The notes beneath the pieces are model-generated. The model saw only the letters and a list, made by a program, of their open reading frames with translations, was not told the DNA's origin and did no database searches. DNA of 54,669 nucleotides from positions 1 to 54,669 of the forward strand of contig JANNBM010000041.1 of the NCBI GenBank assembly GCA_031385445.1, written 5' to 3'. This stretch comes from CAIYZT01 sp031385445. Lineage in GTDB: Bacteria; Pseudomonadota; Alphaproteobacteria; Rhodobacterales; Rhodobacteraceae. This document shows, piece after piece, positions 41,722-51,700 of the stretch. The translations under genes were made by a program, and so were the position numbers. Numbering within the stretch: position 1 is the first letter of the stretch; every line of letters begins with the position of its first letter.

Positions 41722-42462
41722 ATGGCAGGCCATTCGAAATGGGCGAACATTCAGCACCGCAAGGGCAAGCAGGATGGCATCCGTTCAAAGATGTTTTCCA
41801 AACTGTCCAAAGAAATCACCGTGGCGGCGAAGATGGGCGATCCGGACCCAGACAAGAACCCGCGTCTGCGCTTGGCGGTGAAGGCCGCCAAGGCGGTATC
41901 GACGCCCAAAGAGGTGATCGACCGCGCCATAAAGAAAAGCGCGATGGGCGATGCGGCGGATTACACCGAGATCCGCTATGAAGGCTATGGCGCGAACGGG
42001 ATCGCGATCATCGTCGAGGCGATGACCGACAACTTGAACCGCACCGCGTCGAATATTCGCAGCTATTTCAGCAAATGCGGCGGCAACATGGGGCAGACCG
42101 GATCGGTCAGCCACGGCTTTGACCGCGTGGGCGAGGTCAGCTATCCGGCCAAAGCCGGGTCGTCTGATGATGTGATGATGGCGGCGTTGGATGCGGGCGC
42201 GGATGATGTGGACAGCGACGAGGAGGGGCATTGGATTTACTGCTCTGTCGAGGCGCTGAACGAGGTGTCGGACGCGTTGGAAAAGGTCTTGGGCGAGTCG
42301 ACGGAATCAAAGCTGATCTGGAAGCCGCAGACCTTGACCGAAGTTGATCTGGAAACCGCGCAAAAGCTGATGCGGCTGGTGGATATGCTGGACGAAGATG
42401 ACGATGTGCAGAACGTCACGCATAATTTCGACATCCCGGAAGATGTGGCGGCGCTGCTGTAA
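41722..42462 (+). CDS. YebC/PmpR family protein
   Basis: A 246-residue YebC/TACO1-family protein with the universal N-terminus MAGHSKWANIQHRKGKQD, the EIRYEGYGANGIAIIVEAMT core motif and the conserved ending EDDDVQNVTHNFDIPED. Historically annotated as a transcription regulator, the family now also includes members that relieve ribosome stalling at proline-rich stretches. Which role applies here is unknown. Rhodobacteraceae carry it near ruvC or, as here, alone. Confidence 0.94.
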   Translation: MAGHSKWANIQHRKGKQDGIRSKMFSKLSKEITVAAKMGDPDPDKNPRLRLAVKAAKAVSTPKEVIDRAIKKSAMGDAADYTEIRYEGYGANGIAIIVEAMTDNLNRTASNIRSYFSKCGGNMGQTGSVSHGFDRVGEVSYPAKAGSSDDVMMAALDAGADDVDSDEEGHWIYCSVEALNEVSDALEKVLGESTESKLIWKPQTLTEVDLETAQKLMRLVDMLDEDDDVQNVTHNFDIPEDVAALL

Positions 42463-42480
42463 ACGCGGCACCTTTCGGCG

Positions 42481-42519
42481 TTGTCACAAGACTGTCAACG
42501 CCGGGTCATCGCACTGTCA
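42481..42519 (+). promoter_or_regulatory. PHO-box-like array of four 11-bp-phased half-sites
   Basis: TTGTCA (42481), CTGTCA (42492), GGGTCA (42503) and CTGTCA (42514) recur at exactly 11 bp, the phasing and core (CTGTCA) of PhoB-binding PHO boxes. A CATAAA element (42531-42536) follows at a distance fitting a PhoB-dependent promoter whose -35 is replaced by the box. The acyltransferase ATG is at 42588. The spacers are more GC-rich than the E. coli consensus. Confidence 0.6.
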
Positions 42520-42587
42520 CAGCTCTTTTGCATAAAGCGATCACGCAAGGGCCAAATGCGGCCCTTTCATCGTGATCGGGGATCTGC

Positions 42588-43502
42588 ATGACAAACATGA
42601 GAAAGGCCGCGGAGTTTGAATCGGCGTTCGCTTGGGCTGGCGGTCCTTTGAAGCCCAAAAGCCAGTTCGCGTTTTCTTATGCACATGACGGGCAATCCCT
42701 TTTCAGGCGCACGCTTATTCGCGGGGTCGAGGTCCTGAGCGGCGCGCGGACATTCGAGCGGCTGTACCGCGAATGGCGGTCCGCCCCGCGTGACCCGCAG
42801 ACGCCGATCTTTGCCTCGGCATTGGCCACTTTGGGGATTAGTGCGGATCTTGACGCGCAGGCGGCGGGCGGCATTCCGCAAACCGGCGGGGTTCTGGTGA
42901 TCGCCAACCATCCCTTTGGCATCATTGACGGTTTGCTGGTCGGGCATCTCGCCACTTTGGGGCGCAGCGACGTCAAACTGATGGTGCACAGCCTGCTGGC
43001 CCAGCCGCCAGAGGTGCAGGACGCCGTTTTGCCGGTGGATTTTGGTGGCACCTGTGATGCGCGGCGGACCTCTGCGCTGACGCGCAGCCGCGCGGTGGAG
43101 TGGCTGGACAAGGGCCATGTCCTGGTGATTTTTCCGGCAGGGGGGATATCAACTTCGCCCAAACCATGGTCGCGGCGCGCTGCGGATCCGGCATGGCATC
43201 CCTTTGTGGCCCGGTTGGCCAGCCGACCGGGCGTCAAGACCGTGCCAATTTTCGTGCATGGCCAGAACTCGCGGCTGTTTCAGGTGCTGAGCCATGTCAG
43301 TTTTCCCTTGCGCATCGCGCTTGTCTTTCGCGAGACGCGGCGCCTGCTGAACCGCCCGGTGAAGGTTGCGATGGGACCGGCGATGGACTGCGCGGTGATG
43401 CCGCGCGCGCTGATTGTGGACCATCTGCGCGCGGTGACGCTGTCGTTGGGCGGGGCGGACCCGAAGGCGGCCTATGTCTTTCCAAAAAGGTTCAGATTCT
43501 AA
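42588..43502 (+). CDS. Lysophospholipid/lyso-ornithine-lipid-type acyltransferase
   Basis: A 304-residue PlsC-related acyltransferase. The catalytic motif is NHPFGIIDG (N107, H108, D114), the H-x5-D variant seen in the hemolysin-associated/OlsA-like branch rather than strict H-x4-D. VIFPAGG near residue 187 is the acyl-substrate motif (FPxGG). Its product would be an acylated membrane lipid, but whether the acceptor is a lysophospholipid or lyso-amino lipid is open. The PHO-box-like array upstream suggests phosphate-starvation lipid remodelling. A terminator follows. Confidence 0.8.
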   Translation: MTNMRKAAEFESAFAWAGGPLKPKSQFAFSYAHDGQSLFRRTLIRGVEVLSGARTFERLYREWRSAPRDPQTPIFASALATLGISADLDAQAAGGIPQTGGVLVIANHPFGIIDGLLVGHLATLGRSDVKLMVHSLLAQPPEVQDAVLPVDFGGTCDARRTSALTRSRAVEWLDKGHVLVIFPAGGISTSPKPWSRRAADPAWHPFVARLASRPGVKTVPIFVHGQNSRLFQVLSHVSFPLRIALVFRETRRLLNRPVKVAMGPAMDCAVMPRALIVDHLRAVTLSLGGADPKAAYVFPKRFRF

Positions 43503-43559
43503 ACGGGCCCCCACGACCGGGCGCTGCTGTTGTAATTGCTGGTTTTCGTTGGAAAATCG

Positions 43560-43586
43560 GGGTCTCCTTTTGAAGGGGGCCCTTTT
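43560..43586 (+). terminator. Intrinsic terminator after the acyltransferase gene
   Basis: The stem GGGTCTCC (43560-43567) pairs with GGGGGCCC (43575-43582) with two G-U pairs, 7-nt loop, followed by TTTTGTTTT. It lies 58 nt after the stop codon. Confidence 0.6.
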
Positions 43587-43693
43587 GTTTTGTGACGCGG
43601 ATGTATCGGGACGCTGCGCCAATGCAAAATGCTTTCGCCTTTTGCCTTACCCCGCGATAGTTGGGTCCAAGGGAATGGGAAAAGGGCGCTGCG

Positions 43694-44080
43694 ATGGCGG
43701 TTTCGGATTTGCTGCAAATGCTGCGCGGGATGGAGCCGGTTCTGGCGCCGCAGGTTTATGGGGTTGTGACGGTTTTGGCGCGGCCCGAAGGTTTGGAACC
43801 TTTCGCGACGGTGGCGGAGGCGGAGGGGCTGACGCTGGTGGCGACAAAGGCCGCACTGGTGGCGGCGGGGGTGATGGCGGGGGACGATTGGGCGCTGATC
43901 AGTCTGACCCTGCATTCGGACCTTGCGGCGGTCGGTCTGACGGCGGCGTTTGCCAAGGCTTTGGGCGATGAGGGGATCAGCGCCAACGTGATTGCGGGGT
44001 TTTACCATGATCATATTCTGGTGCCGTTGCCTCGGGCGGCGGATGCGATGGCGGCGCTGAGGAGGCTTTCGGATGTTTGA
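43694..44080 (+). CDS. ACT domain-containing protein
   Basis: A 128-residue protein with two ACT-like halves. The second half DDWALISLTLHSDLAAVGLTAAFA then GISANVIAGFYHDHILVPL is the characteristic pattern of the small ACT family (PF13840-like) that may bind amino acids. Upstream ATG at 43661 would add a basic, unlikely N-terminus, so I start at 43694. It overlaps the amino-acid exporter gene by 8 nt, which fits an amino-acid-sensing role. Confidence 0.82.
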   Translation: MAVSDLLQMLRGMEPVLAPQVYGVVTVLARPEGLEPFATVAEAEGLTLVATKAALVAAGVMAGDDWALISLTLHSDLAAVGLTAAFAKALGDEGISANVIAGFYHDHILVPLPRAADAMAALRRLSDV

Positions 44081-44678
44081 GGCGGCGCTTCAGGGCTATC
44101 TGGTTTCGGTCAGTCTGATCCTTGCGATCGGGGCGCAGAATGCGTTTATGCTGCGGCAGGGGATCAGGCGCGAGCATGTGCTGGCCGTGGTCGCGGTGTG
44201 CGCACTGTCGGATGCGGCACTGATCGGGGCGGGGGTGGCCGGCTTTGGTGCGGCCTCGGCGCGGTTTCCGTGGCTGGGGGGGGCGATGCGCTGGGGCGGC
44301 GTGCTGTTCTTGCTGGTCTACGGCGCGCTGCGGTTTCGCGCGGCGCTGCGGGGCGGCGAAGCTTTGCGCCCGGCAGAGGGCGCGCGGGCCAGTCTGGGGG
44401 CGGTTTTGGGCACCTGTCTGGTGCTGACCTGGGCCAACCCGCATGTCTATCTGGACACGGTGGCCTTGATCGGGTCGATCTCGGCGCAATATGCGCCTTA
44501 TCAGCTGCAATTCGGGCTGGCGGCGGCGTTTGGGTCTTTGTCGTTTTTCGCGGCCCTCGGCTTTGGCGCTCGGTTTTTGGCGCCGCTTTTCGCCAATCCG
44601 CGCGCTTGGGTCGTGCTAGAGGTCCTGATCGGGTTGACCATGTGGGCCATCGCCGCCGGGCTTGCCTTCGGGGGTTAA
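44073..44678 (+). CDS. LysE/ArgO family amino acid exporter
   Basis: A 201-residue membrane protein with six hydrophobic segments and the family signatures LILAIGAQNAFMLRQGI near the N-terminus and TWANPHVYLDTVALIG in the middle, which match ArgO/LysE exporters of basic amino acids. Arg or Lys export is likely by family, but the substrate is not proven. It is translationally coupled to the ACT protein gene. Confidence 0.9.
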   Translation: MFEAALQGYLVSVSLILAIGAQNAFMLRQGIRREHVLAVVAVCALSDAALIGAGVAGFGAASARFPWLGGAMRWGGVLFLLVYGALRFRAALRGGEALRPAEGARASLGAVLGTCLVLTWANPHVYLDTVALIGSISAQYAPYQLQFGLAAAFGSLSFFAALGFGARFLAPLFANPRAWVVLEVLIGLTMWAIAAGLAFGG

Positions 44679-44786
44679 ACCCCGCGCCCGTTGCGCATCG
44701 AGCGGGCCCCGCGCGCGCCGCGCTTAAGGCTTTTTAAATCCTTCCGCCTAGGGTCGGTCTTCACGAGCGCATCCTGGAGGCCCCCC

Positions 44787-47177
44787 ATGCCCGATCAGTC
44801 GACGATATTGTCGCTGCCCCATATCCTGCCGTCGCAGGCCCAAAAACACGTAACCCACAACGAGGCCCTGCGGCTTTTGGATGTGATGGTGCAGCTGAGC
44901 GTGCTCAATCGCTCTTTGTCGGCACCGCCCGTCAGCCCGGTTCTTGGGGACCGCTATATCGTGGCCTTGTCCCCAACGGGCGCCTGGGCCGGGCGTCCGC
45001 GCGACATCGCGCTGTGGAACGGGACGGCTTGGGAGTTTTTCGATGCCTTGCAGGGCTGGCGGGCCTATGTGGTGGCAGAAACCGCGATTGTGATTTTTGA
45101 CGGAACAAACTGGACCATTCCCAGCGGCGGGGTGGGCCAGTTCGGCCAACTTGGCGTCGCGGTGGCGGCGGATGCGGTCAACAAGTTGGCGGTGCAATCG
45201 GAGGCGGCTTTGTTCACCAACCCCGCCGGGTCGCATCAGTTGGCGATCAACAAGGCGGCGGCGACGGACAAGGCTTCGGTATTGTTCAAGCAAAACTATG
45301 TCTCTCGCGCCGAAGTGGGGCTTGTCGCCGACAACAATCTGTCGATCAAGGTCAGCCCGGATGGCACCACGTTTTACTCTGCCCTGACCGCTGACAAAGA
45401 CAGCGGCCGCGTGACGCTGGACCAGCCGGTCCGGCTTGTCCCCGCGGCGGGGGATGCCAGTTCGGTATCGGACGGCTATCTTTGGTACAATTCCACGACC
45501 GGCAAATTCCGGGCGCGCCAGAATGGGGCGACTGTGGATCTGATCTCGGCAGGTTCTGCCCCAGTGGCCGTGTTTTTGGACAGTGATTTCCGTCTGGAAG
45601 ATAACATCGACGCCACCAAAAAAGCAGTGTTTCAGCTGTCAGGTCTGACCAGTGCCACGACGCGGACTTATACTTTGCCGGACCTGACGGGCGAATTGGC
45701 CTTGCTTGGCGGCACGCAAACCGTTTCGGGCGACAAGACCTTTTCGGGCACGAACACCTTTTCCGGGACAAACAGCTTTTCGGGAAGCGTGACGGTGCGC
45801 GACAGCAACTTTTCCATTAACGATCCGGTGAATCCGGCGAAAATTGCGCAGTTCAGCGTTGATCCGATCACCAACGGGGCGACTCGCACGTTTTCGCTGC
45901 CCGATGCTTCGGGCGTCGTGGCCCTGACCAATCTTAGTCAGACCTTCAGCGGCTCTCAGGTTTTTTCGGGCCTGAGCCTGACTTTTGGCAACGCTTTGGC
46001 GACGTCCAATGTCTGGATCGCAAGCGGAGCAACCAGCACGGGCAATTCCAAAACCGTTGAGGTCGCGACCAACGGGGTTTCAGGATCGACGACCAACGTT
46101 ACCATTGGATCGAATATCAGCGGAGCGCTGGGCACAACCGCGATCCAGTCGCCGACGCTGAGCGTGGCGGCGACTGCGGTGACGATGGCGAATGCGACCA
46201 GTGTTGTCATGGCAAGCGCCGTGATGGGCGCGTCGCAACTGGGCCTAGGCGGGGCGACCCCGGATGCGACCAACCGGCTTTCGCTGAATGCGCCGGGGGT
46301 TTTGTTCAACCATGCCGGCGCGGGGATGGAGGCCACGCTGAACAAGGCGGCGGCCGCAGATAGTGCGCGGGTGACGTTCAAGACCGGCTTTTCAACCCGG
46401 GCGCAATTCGGCCTTAGCGGGACCGACGATTTTACCCTGCGTGTTTCGGCGGATGGGACCACCTTCAATGACGGGCTGACCGTGGCGGCGGCAAGCGGCA
46501 GCGTCAGCCTGGCAAAGCCGGTGATCCTGACGGCGCAAGCGGCGGATCCGGCCTCGCCCACGGACGGAACGCTGTGGTACAATTCAACCACCGGGCAATT
46601 GCGCGCGCGCACGGGCGGCGAAACCCGGGTGATCGACGCGGCGCGGGACGTACCGTATCTGATCCCGGTATCAGGCGAGTTTATCCTGACGACCATCGGT
46701 GCTGGCGGTGCGATGGGCACGGCGGCGGGCGTTGCGGGGCGTCTGGATATGTTCCCCTTCATTCCGCGCGCGGATACTGTAATCACCGGACTGGCTGCCA
46801 ACTGCACAACGGCTCTGGCCGCCGCTTTGGGCAAAATTGCGGTTTATGATGCCGATGTTAATGGACGACCGAACGCGCTGTTGGTTGAAACCGCTGACCT
46901 GGACTTTGGCACGGTGGGGGCAAAGACGGCGGCAGTGTCGCTGACGATGCGGCAAGGCCGCACCTATTGGCTGGGCCTTCGCACCTCGTCCACCGCGACG
47001 GTGTCGCTGTGGAGCGCAAACGCAACGCCTGATATCAACGGTGGAACTCCGGTCACGACGACGCGCAAAGTCCTGCGCCGCATCGTTTCCTATGCAAGCG
47101 CGGCACCAAGCACTTGGGGCTTTTTGTCGTCCGAGATCATAACCGCGGCAGCGCCTGCCATCTGGCTTCGGGTCTGA
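44787..47177 (+). CDS. DUF2793 tail-fibre-like protein
   Basis: A 796-residue protein. Residues about 3-110 form DUF2793 (LPHILPSQAQKHVTHNEALR, then GDRYIV and WEFFDALQGWRAYV), typical of phage-like tail fibres and of a Rhodobacter capsulatus GTA tail-fibre locus as I recall it. Two related modules follow at about 131-253 and 494-618. They share TLWYNSTTG-type and SPDGTTFY/SADGTTFN motifs, and lie around Thr/Ser/Gly-rich fibre repeats (TFSGTNTFSGTNSFSG). A C-terminal domain of about 180 residues may be a carbohydrate-binding tip. No other GTA genes are adjacent. The start has a strong CTGGAGG. Confidence 0.82.
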   Translation: MPDQSTILSLPHILPSQAQKHVTHNEALRLLDVMVQLSVLNRSLSAPPVSPVLGDRYIVALSPTGAWAGRPRDIALWNGTAWEFFDALQGWRAYVVAETAIVIFDGTNWTIPSGGVGQFGQLGVAVAADAVNKLAVQSEAALFTNPAGSHQLAINKAAATDKASVLFKQNYVSRAEVGLVADNNLSIKVSPDGTTFYSALTADKDSGRVTLDQPVRLVPAAGDASSVSDGYLWYNSTTGKFRARQNGATVDLISAGSAPVAVFLDSDFRLEDNIDATKKAVFQLSGLTSATTRTYTLPDLTGELALLGGTQTVSGDKTFSGTNTFSGTNSFSGSVTVRDSNFSINDPVNPAKIAQFSVDPITNGATRTFSLPDASGVVALTNLSQTFSGSQVFSGLSLTFGNALATSNVWIASGATSTGNSKTVEVATNGVSGSTTNVTIGSNISGALGTTAIQSPTLSVAATAVTMANATSVVMASAVMGASQLGLGGATPDATNRLSLNAPGVLFNHAGAGMEATLNKAAAADSARVTFKTGFSTRAQFGLSGTDDFTLRVSADGTTFNDGLTVAAASGSVSLAKPVILTAQAADPASPTDGTLWYNSTTGQLRARTGGETRVIDAARDVPYLIPVSGEFILTTIGAGGAMGTAAGVAGRLDMFPFIPRADTVITGLAANCTTALAAALGKIAVYDADVNGRPNALLVETADLDFGTVGAKTAAVSLTMRQGRTYWLGLRTSSTATVSLWSANATPDINGGTPVTTTRKVLRRIVSYASAAPSTWGFLSSEIITAAAPAIWLRV

Positions 47178-47207
47178 TCCGTTCAAGGACATGGTTGTGC
47201 ATTGCTC

Positions 47208-47231
47208 GGGGTCGCCACTGGCGGCCCCTTT
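47208..47231 (+). terminator. Intrinsic terminator after the DUF2793 gene
   Basis: GGGGTCGCC (47208-47216) pairs with GGCGGCCCC (47220-47228) with one G-U, three-base loop, then TTT and a T-rich tail. It lies 31 nt after the stop. Confidence 0.65.
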
Positions 47232-47293
47232 CTCGTTTGACAGCCCCGCAGGGCCTTTCTATGCAAGGAAAGGATTTCGCCGGAGCGCATGGT

Positions 47294-48598
47294 ATGAAGA
47301 TTGCAATGATTGGGACAGGTTATGTCGGCCTTGTCTCGGGCGTTTGTTTTTCCGACTTTGGGCATGACGTGATTTGTGTCGACAAAAATCCTGACAAGAT
47401 CGACGCCTTGCGGCGCGGCGAAATTCCGATTTTCGAGCCGGGTCTGGAGCCGCTGATGGCCAAGAATGTGGCGGCCGGGCGGCTGAGTTTTACCCTTGAT
47501 CTGGCCGAAGCGGTGGCGGGGGCGGATGCCATTTTCATCGCTGTTGGCACGCCGACGCGGCGCGGCGACGGGCATGCAGATCTGACCTACGTGATGCAGG
47601 CGGCCGAAGAGATCGGCCGCGCGCTGACGGGCTATGGGGTGATTGTCACCAAATCGACCGTGCCAGTTGGTACGAACCGCAAAGTGGCCGAGACGGTCGC
47701 GGCGGCGAACCCGGCGGCGGTGTTTGATGTGGCGTCAAACCCCGAATTCCTGCGCGAAGGGGCGGCGATCGATGATTTCATGCGCCCGGACCGTGTGGTT
47801 GTCGGCGTTGAAAGCAAAAAGGCGCAAAAGGTGATGTCGGATGTGTACCGGCCCCTGTTCCTGCGCGAGTTTCCGATCGTCTTTACCGGCCTCGAAAGCG
47901 CCGAGATGATCAAATATGCCGCCAATGCTTTTTTGGCCACCAAGATCACCTTCATCAACGAAATCGCCGCCCTGTGCGAGCGGGTGGGCGCGGATATCAA
48001 GGATGTGTCCAAGGGGATGGGGCTGGACGGGCGGATCGGCAACAAGTTCCTGCATGCCGGTCCCGGCTATGGTGGCAGCTGTTTTCCCAAAGATACCAAG
48101 GCTTTGGCCCGGATCGGACAAGAGCATGCCGTGCCAATGCAGATCACCGAAACGGTGATCAAGGTGAACGAAGAGATCAAGCGCCGGATGATCGACAAGA
48201 TCGTCGATCTGTGTGACGGGGTGCTGAATGGCAAGACAATTGCCATTCTGGGGGTGACGTTCAAACCCAACACCGACGATATGCGTGATGCGCCCAGCCT
48301 GACCATCGTTCCCGCGCTGGTTGGCGCAGGGGCCAAGGTGCGCGTTTCCGATCCGCAGGGCAAACCTGAAGGCGAGGCGCTTTTGCCCGGTGTGCGCTGG
48401 GTTGAAAACGCCTATCAGGCAGCGCAGGGCGCGGATGTTGTCGTGATTTTGACCGAATGGAACGAATACCGCGGCCTTGATCTGGAGCGCCTCGCGCGCA
48501 AGATGGTCACGCCGCGCATGGCCGATCTGCGCAACGTCTATGATGAGGTCGAGGCGAAAGCCGCCGGATTTGAGCTGTATGTTGGCGTCGGGCGATAA
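47294..48598 (+). CDS. UDP-glucose/GDP-mannose family 6-dehydrogenase
   Basis: A 434-residue NAD-dependent sugar-nucleotide dehydrogenase, most like UDP-glucose 6-dehydrogenase (Ugd), which oxidises UDP-glucose to UDP-glucuronate for capsules and surface polysaccharides. The Rossmann motif GTGYVGLVSG starts at residue 7. GTPTRRGDGHADLTYV, SNPEFLREGAAIDDF and the catalytic thiol region GYGGSCFPKDTKAL (Cys263) are intact. GDP-mannose dehydrogenase is the alternative. It sits immediately before two glycan-modifying genes, supporting a role in surface glycan supply. Confidence 0.92.
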   Translation: MKIAMIGTGYVGLVSGVCFSDFGHDVICVDKNPDKIDALRRGEIPIFEPGLEPLMAKNVAAGRLSFTLDLAEAVAGADAIFIAVGTPTRRGDGHADLTYVMQAAEEIGRALTGYGVIVTKSTVPVGTNRKVAETVAAANPAAVFDVASNPEFLREGAAIDDFMRPDRVVVGVESKKAQKVMSDVYRPLFLREFPIVFTGLESAEMIKYAANAFLATKITFINEIAALCERVGADIKDVSKGMGLDGRIGNKFLHAGPGYGGSCFPKDTKALARIGQEHAVPMQITETVIKVNEEIKRRMIDKIVDLCDGVLNGKTIAILGVTFKPNTDDMRDAPSLTIVPALVGAGAKVRVSDPQGKPEGEALLPGVRWVENAYQAAQGADVVVILTEWNEYRGLDLERLARKMVTPRMADLRNVYDEVEAKAAGFELYVGVGR

Positions 48599-48726
48599 GT
48601 CCGTCAGTCAGGACGGCGTGCCGCCTGAAACGCATTTCCTGATCATAAGTGCTATTTTTCGCGTATTTTCCGCACCATCAATAGTCTGCACTAGCCTGCC
48701 ATTTCAAGAATGAGTAAATATCAGAC

Positions 48727-51700
48727 ATGACCTTGAATCCAAATGCGACGCCAAGACATATGATCCTCTGTCTGGGGCCGAACCGGACGGGCACCTCTGC
48801 CGTAACGGCGGCGATTGCGGCGCTGGGTGCGGAATTGGGATTTGCGTCGGTCTATGCCAACGATGAAAACCAGAAGGGCTTTTTCGAACATCCCGATCTG
48901 ATAACGCTGAATGAAAAGCTGCTGATCGCGCTTGGTGGCGCTTGGGATTCTGCGGGCTTTCATGGCAAGCAGGCCATCGCCGCCCAAAAGCGCGCGCTTG
49001 GTCCATTGCAGCGTGAAGCGACTGATTTCTTGCAGAAAAACTTCGCAGGCCATGATGTTTGCGTGATGAAGGATCCGCGCCTTTGCGTGCTTTTGGATTT
49101 TTGGCTGCCCCTTGTTCAGGCCGCAGGGTTTGACCGCATCGACTGTGTTCACGTGCTGCGTAGCCCGGTTGAAGCGGCATTGTCGCAGCAGGTCCGCGTT
49201 GCCCGGCGGCCGGATTTTTATGATGTCGGCAAGAATTTGGGCGAGGGGGCCGCACTTTGGCTGTCCTATATGGGCCAGATGTGGGACGGCTTCGATCTTG
49301 CGCGCCATACGCTGGTGTCTTTTGATGCGCTGGTGGACCGGCCCGCCGCGAGTTTGGACCGGATGGCGCGTCTGTTGGATCTGACGCAGGATCAGGCGCA
49401 GACCGATGCCTTTGTCACGCGCTTTGTGGATACCAAGCTGCGGCACAGCAAGACAAAGGCGGCGGACAGCAAAGCCGTCGATGCCGCCTTGCCGCAGGCC
49501 CGGCCCGTCTTTGACGCGCTGCAACCGCTGTGCGAAGGCGGCCATCTGAAGGCGGCCGACATCGTGTTTGTGATGCAGGCGGCAAAAGCGGCATCAGGGG
49601 CGATTGACGGCATGCAAAGCGCCATATTGGCCCGCGCATCGAACGCCAAACGCGCGGCGAATGCCGAGCTGTATCGGTTGAAAGACCTCGTGGCTGAGGC
49701 CGAACGCGCGGCCAAAGATATGGCCAAGGAACACAGCAAAGCCCTGCGCGATCTGGCAGAAGAAACCGAACGCGCGGCCAAAGATATGGCCAAGGAGCAC
49801 AGCAAAGCCCTGCACGATCTGGCGGAAGAATCCGAGCGCACTCAAAAGAGGTTGCGCGCCGATTTCGCCAAACAACGCAAAGCGCTGAAGGCGGATCATG
49901 CCCGCGTGACCGATGACTTCAGGATTTTGCTTGAGAACACCGTAAACGCTTACGAGTTGCAGTTGGCCGGCGTGATGGCGCAGATCGCGCAAACCCGACT
50001 GAGCTTTGAGCGCGATGTTCACCTTGTGCAGCAGGAACGCGCGGCGATCAGTGCAACGCTCGCCTCGTGGAAGATGTCGCGGTCGTGGCGGATCACGGCG
50101 CCAATTCGCACGGCAGCCGAGGTGGCCCGAAGTGTGACCAAGGTTGCCTCGGCAGGATGGATACGGTTCAACCATTTTGCCAGGCGCCAATATCGCGAAA
50201 TAGACAAACGCTCGCCCCAAATCGCAGAAGGCTTGAGACGTTTCATTTCCCCGCTGTTCCGGTACGGAAATCGTGCGATCCTGCACAGCAACTATGTTCC
50301 CGCGCAGGTAAAACATGCCGGTTTTGTGGCGGGCCAGCCGATCCTTCAGTTCGACTATCAGCGCCCGCAAGAGTTGAGCGCCTACTGCCCGATGGTGTCG
50401 ATTTTGGTGCCAAATTACAATCACGTGGCCTTTTTGCGGCAGCGGCTCGACAGTATTTTTGCCCAGACCTGGACGAACTACGAAGTCATCCTGATGGACG
50501 ATTGCTCTTCCGACGACAGCCGGGCCATCCTTCAGGAATATGCGGACCGCTATGCCGACCGCACGCGGGTGATTTTCAACGATGAAAATTCGGGCGGCGC
50601 TTTCGTGCAATGGGAGCGCGGCATGAAAGCGGCGCGGGGCGAGTTGATCTGGGTTGCGGAAAGCGACGATTGGTGTTCGCTCAACTTTCTGGAAACCCTC
50701 GTGCCGTTTTTCGCCAATCAAGCGGTTCAGCTGGCCTTTGTGCCCTCGGTGTTCATGAACAAGGACGGCACGCAGCAGGTCTGGTCGATGGGGGAATACC
50801 TGTCGGGGCTTGGGCCGGACCGTTGGGGGCAGCCCTTTGTTCTGACCGCCCCGCAAATCGTGCGCGAATCCTTTGCCGAAAAGAACATCATCCCCAACGC
50901 GTCTTCGGCGGTTTTCCGGCTGCATGACCGGCTGGATGTGATGGAAAATGAGGTTTGGCGCGGGATGCGGACCTGTGGGGATTGGGTGTTCTATCTCAAT
51001 CAGATCCGCGGCGGGCTGGTGGCCTATTCGCCGGAGGCACAGAATTTCTACCGCCAGCATCCGCAAAACACCTCGGTCACGTCCTTTTCAAAGGACAGCT
51101 ATTACATCGAACATGAGATCGTCGCGAAGACGGTGCAGCGGCACTATGCGGTCGATTCTTCGGTCTTTCAAAGCCAGCAGCAGAACCTGATCCTGCATTG
51201 GACGCGCAATCGCCCAAGCTTTGATCGGGCCGAATTTGATGCCTGTTATGCGCTGTCGCGGATTGCCGACGAAGGAAGGCATCGCAAACCAAAGCTTTTG
51301 ATGGCGGGCTATGCGTTTTGCTCGGGCGGCGGCGAGACATTTCCGATCACGCTGGCCAATGAGATGAAAACCGCCGGCTATGATGTGACATTCTTGAATT
51401 GCATGCAGGAAGAGGAGCTTCCCGGCATCCGCAATCAGCTGGCCCGCGATATTCCGGTTGTCACGAACTATGAAGACCTCGAAGGCATCCTGCGCGATTT
51501 CGAAATTGACGTGATCCATTCGCACCATGCCTGGGTGGACAACACAATTTTGGATATCCTGCCCGAAACCTGCCCGACCAAAACCGTGATCAGTTTGCAT
51601 GGCATGTACGAAACGATGCAGGACGATCAGCTGAAGCGGACATTGCCCAGATTGGTCAAGCGAACTGGCGCGATGGTTTATACCGCCGAAAAGAACATCG

